Notes under the pieces: generated by a model
Seen by the model: the letters and a program-made list of their open reading frames with translations, nothing else
The model's database searches: none
Told to the model about the DNA's origin: nothing
Shown here: in pieces, positions 55,451 to 57,500 of the stretch
Position numbering within the stretch: position 1 is the first letter of the stretch
How the letters are laid out: each line of letters opens with the position of its first letter
Source: Symbiodinium natans
Taxonomy: Eukaryota; Sar; Dinophyceae; Suessiales; Symbiodiniaceae
Assembly: GCA_905221605.1 (NCBI GenBank)
Contig: CAJNDS010000494.1
Location: 1-57,500 of the forward strand
Direction of reading: 5' to 3'
Length of the DNA: 57,500 nucleotides
Translations under genes and position numbers: made by a program

Positions 55451-57500
55451 GAACTTGGTGCTAAGTGTTGCAAAGCAGTTGACTGCCGGAGGTCAAGAAG
55501 CAGCATGAGGAGATCAACACTCTTCTTGGGCTGTCGGTGACTTTAGTACATCGTTTCAGTGGAGCTTTATCCAGCATGTCGCGTGCTCTTGCAAAGGCCA
55601 CGTGATGCAAAACTTGCTCCTTCTCGACGACAGGCAAGACAGTGTTAAAACAGCAGCAGATGGGTGGGATGTAGAATGATGTAGACTAATAATGTATGAT
55701 GTAAAGTACTTGCGGCTAGGTCAGGATTTGCAAAAGTGTGGGCAGCGCACTCGTGCACATTGTGGAACTTGCACAGCGCTGCCTGCTCTTTCTAACGGCC
55801 ATGGTGCTCTGCTTTGCTGCGCACTCTTCCCTTCAGTTCATTCACACCACCTGGCGCAGCCATGGCTTCGGCAGTTGTTTCGTTGTTGCGTGAGCCTTTG
55901 CGGGACGCGTGCAGGCCTTGCGGCCTTGTTCTTGAAGTGGAGTGGAAAAGTGGAACCCACAAGCTCACCATGAAGTCCAAGTCAAAAAGGGCGCTTGGTC
56001 GACTTTGCTTCCAGAGATGCTGTCTTGAGATCCAACTTCCAGACTTTCTCTTGAAACTCTCTTGCGACTCGCACAAGGGTGCGCAGAAGCTCCACAAACC
56101 CAAAGCCAATGTACGATGTCAATGCCTCTCAGCGGCAATTGCCGCGTCACATATGGCAAGCATGTCTGACAGTACCTGTTGAAAGCGCCATCGGAAACGA
56201 TCATACTAGATTCTGGGACAAGCAGCGATGACTGCCAAACATGAACATGCCACGATTCAGAAAGCAGTCGCAGTTCAGAAAATCAGGACAAGCAAGCCTA
56301 AGTTTATGAAACTGCTGCGATTCTGAAACGCAAAACTCAAGAAACTAGGCGGTTCAGGAAACTGCGTGCTGGAAGCTGGCCGATTCGAAAACAGGAATCG
56401 CGCAGGCCTTTGCTTGATTCAGACAACTTCCCGATTCAGGAAACTGCCCGAGTGTTGATCAAACTGCAAAAGAACGCATTGGGAAACTGGGAGAATGTGA
56501 TCCGGTAAACTGGAAGACGCAATTCCGGAAGCTCAAAATGAGGTTCTGACAACCAAAAGCGCAAAATGCAGTTTATGGAAATTGAAGAATCGGCATGCTT
56601 CACCATACGTGCTTTACGTGCCGTCTCAACACGTGATTCTTCACGGCGGAAAAAGAACATCCTTCCCGAACTCAGATTCATGCGAATGTTCTAGCCTGCT
56701 AGTTGATGTGCCTGCAGAGGATCTCTTTGTCTACTGCCCTGGCCGGTGCCTGAGCGTGCCTGCTAGTTACTGCTGTTGTTCATGACTTGCCCCATGGTGC
56801 TGCAAGGAGGCGACGGAGGCACTCCGGCCTTCACCCTGCACGTTGTGGAGGTTCTTACAGCCTTGGAAAGCAGCTGCCAGAAACAACGGAATGAGCATGC
56901 GATCCGATGTCACAAAGGACGAGGACCTTGATGAGGCGCATGAGTTTCTCGTGGAGGAGGACAGAGTCGTGTCAGCTCTTGCATCTTTGTATGTCTTTGT
57001 GCGCTGCGATACTCCTGCTGCTTGGTGGACGCGGTGACAGGAGGATGAGCTGCAGGTCATGCTTGCAAGCACAAAAAGCTGGTCATGACCTCAGCTCCCA
57101 AGCGACTTGCCTTAGCTTTTCAGATAGCTGCTTTAAGCATCGTTAAGCAATGGGAGGTTTTTGGTGAAAGAACGTGCGCTTGTACGATCAGCCCCTGATG
57201 TGAAGCTGCTCGGCTGGTTGCACTGGATTGGTCTTCGTTGCAGACCGGGACGTAAAGCAGAGGTGAAGCAGCTGTAGGGCACTTGTAAAAAGCAGTTGTA
57301 AAGCCCTACAGCGCTCGCTCCAGGTCAAGGGTGTTGGGCGAGCGTGGCGTGGGGCAGCGTGTGCTCGGTCACAAGATCGTCAAAGATGCATCCGGAAGGC
57401 GGTTGCTGTTCTTGGGCTGACTTGGGCTGACGAGGGCTGTGGCACATTGTAGCGCAGTGTAGTAGTGAAAGAGGTTTCTCGATTCTTCCCTTGTCTTTTG
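55451..57500. other. unassigned sequence to window end
   Basis: 56210-56560 has many degenerate copies of GATTC(A/G)GGAAACTG(C). The plus-strand ORF 55814-56182 (ATG at 55862 opens MASAVVSLLREPLRDACRPC) and 56843-57037 (SMRSDVTKDEDLDEAHEFLV) are mildly protein-like but unrecognised. CAGCGCTCGCTCCAGG and TTGGGCTGAC duplications near the end are short. Confidence 0.25.

Overview
The window reads as nuclear DNA of a dinoflagellate, most likely of the Symbiodinium/Suessiales type. It has almost no ordinary host genes. It carries a Ty1/copia-like retroelement and a PAT/DIRS-like tyrosine-recombinase retroelement of the kind common in dinoflagellate genomes. Retroposed copies start with sequence resembling the 3' end of the dinoflagellate spliced leader. 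Much of the rest is repeats with strong strand bias. Nothing looks prokaryotic. The organism call is inference; the element structures can be read directly.

Layout. (1) 1-8901: a copia-like element whose left end lies outside the window. It has a proline-rich ORF1, an intact integrase/RT/RNase H polyprotein and an overlapping ORF3 with methyltransferase-like motifs. ORF3 is split at 5884-8804 by four 233-bp inverted-repeat (MITE-like) elements alternating with three ~660-bp spacers, all bounded by one TA duplication. (2) 9020-15022: three head-to-tail retroposons of 2.1, 2.1 and 1.7 kb, each bounded by the same 14-bp direct repeat. The first ends in A16, the third is truncated at its 5' end, and the two full-length ones begin with a spliced-leader-like sequence. 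(3) 15.4-23.94 kb and 32.54-33.4 kb: a non-coding block very rich in ATTG on the plus strand only.

(4) 23941-32539: an 8.6-kb PAT-like element inserted in the ATTG block. Its terminal repeats have the A1...B1-A2-B2 split-direct-repeat layout. Genes in order: two gag-like ORFs, a tandem-repeat linker, RT, RNase H with a methyltransferase-like domain lodged inside it, and a tyrosine recombinase. About five frameshifts show that this copy is decayed. (5) 33.4-57.5 kb: mostly unassigned DNA with a second copy of a 255-bp repeat, G-rich hairpins, a CTG tract, several minisatellites, a ~580-bp polypurine tract, and a few weak exon-like ORFs that I cannot identify.

How it fits together: the window is a stack of nested insertions. 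The copia pol ORF is intact, so that element looks relatively young, yet it has already received the MITE array; the retroposon array lies just beyond its ORF3. The PAT-like element entered the ATTG block by recombination at a TG dinucleotide without duplicating its target. Both autonomous elements carry an apparent methyltransferase module, which is the most unusual biology here.
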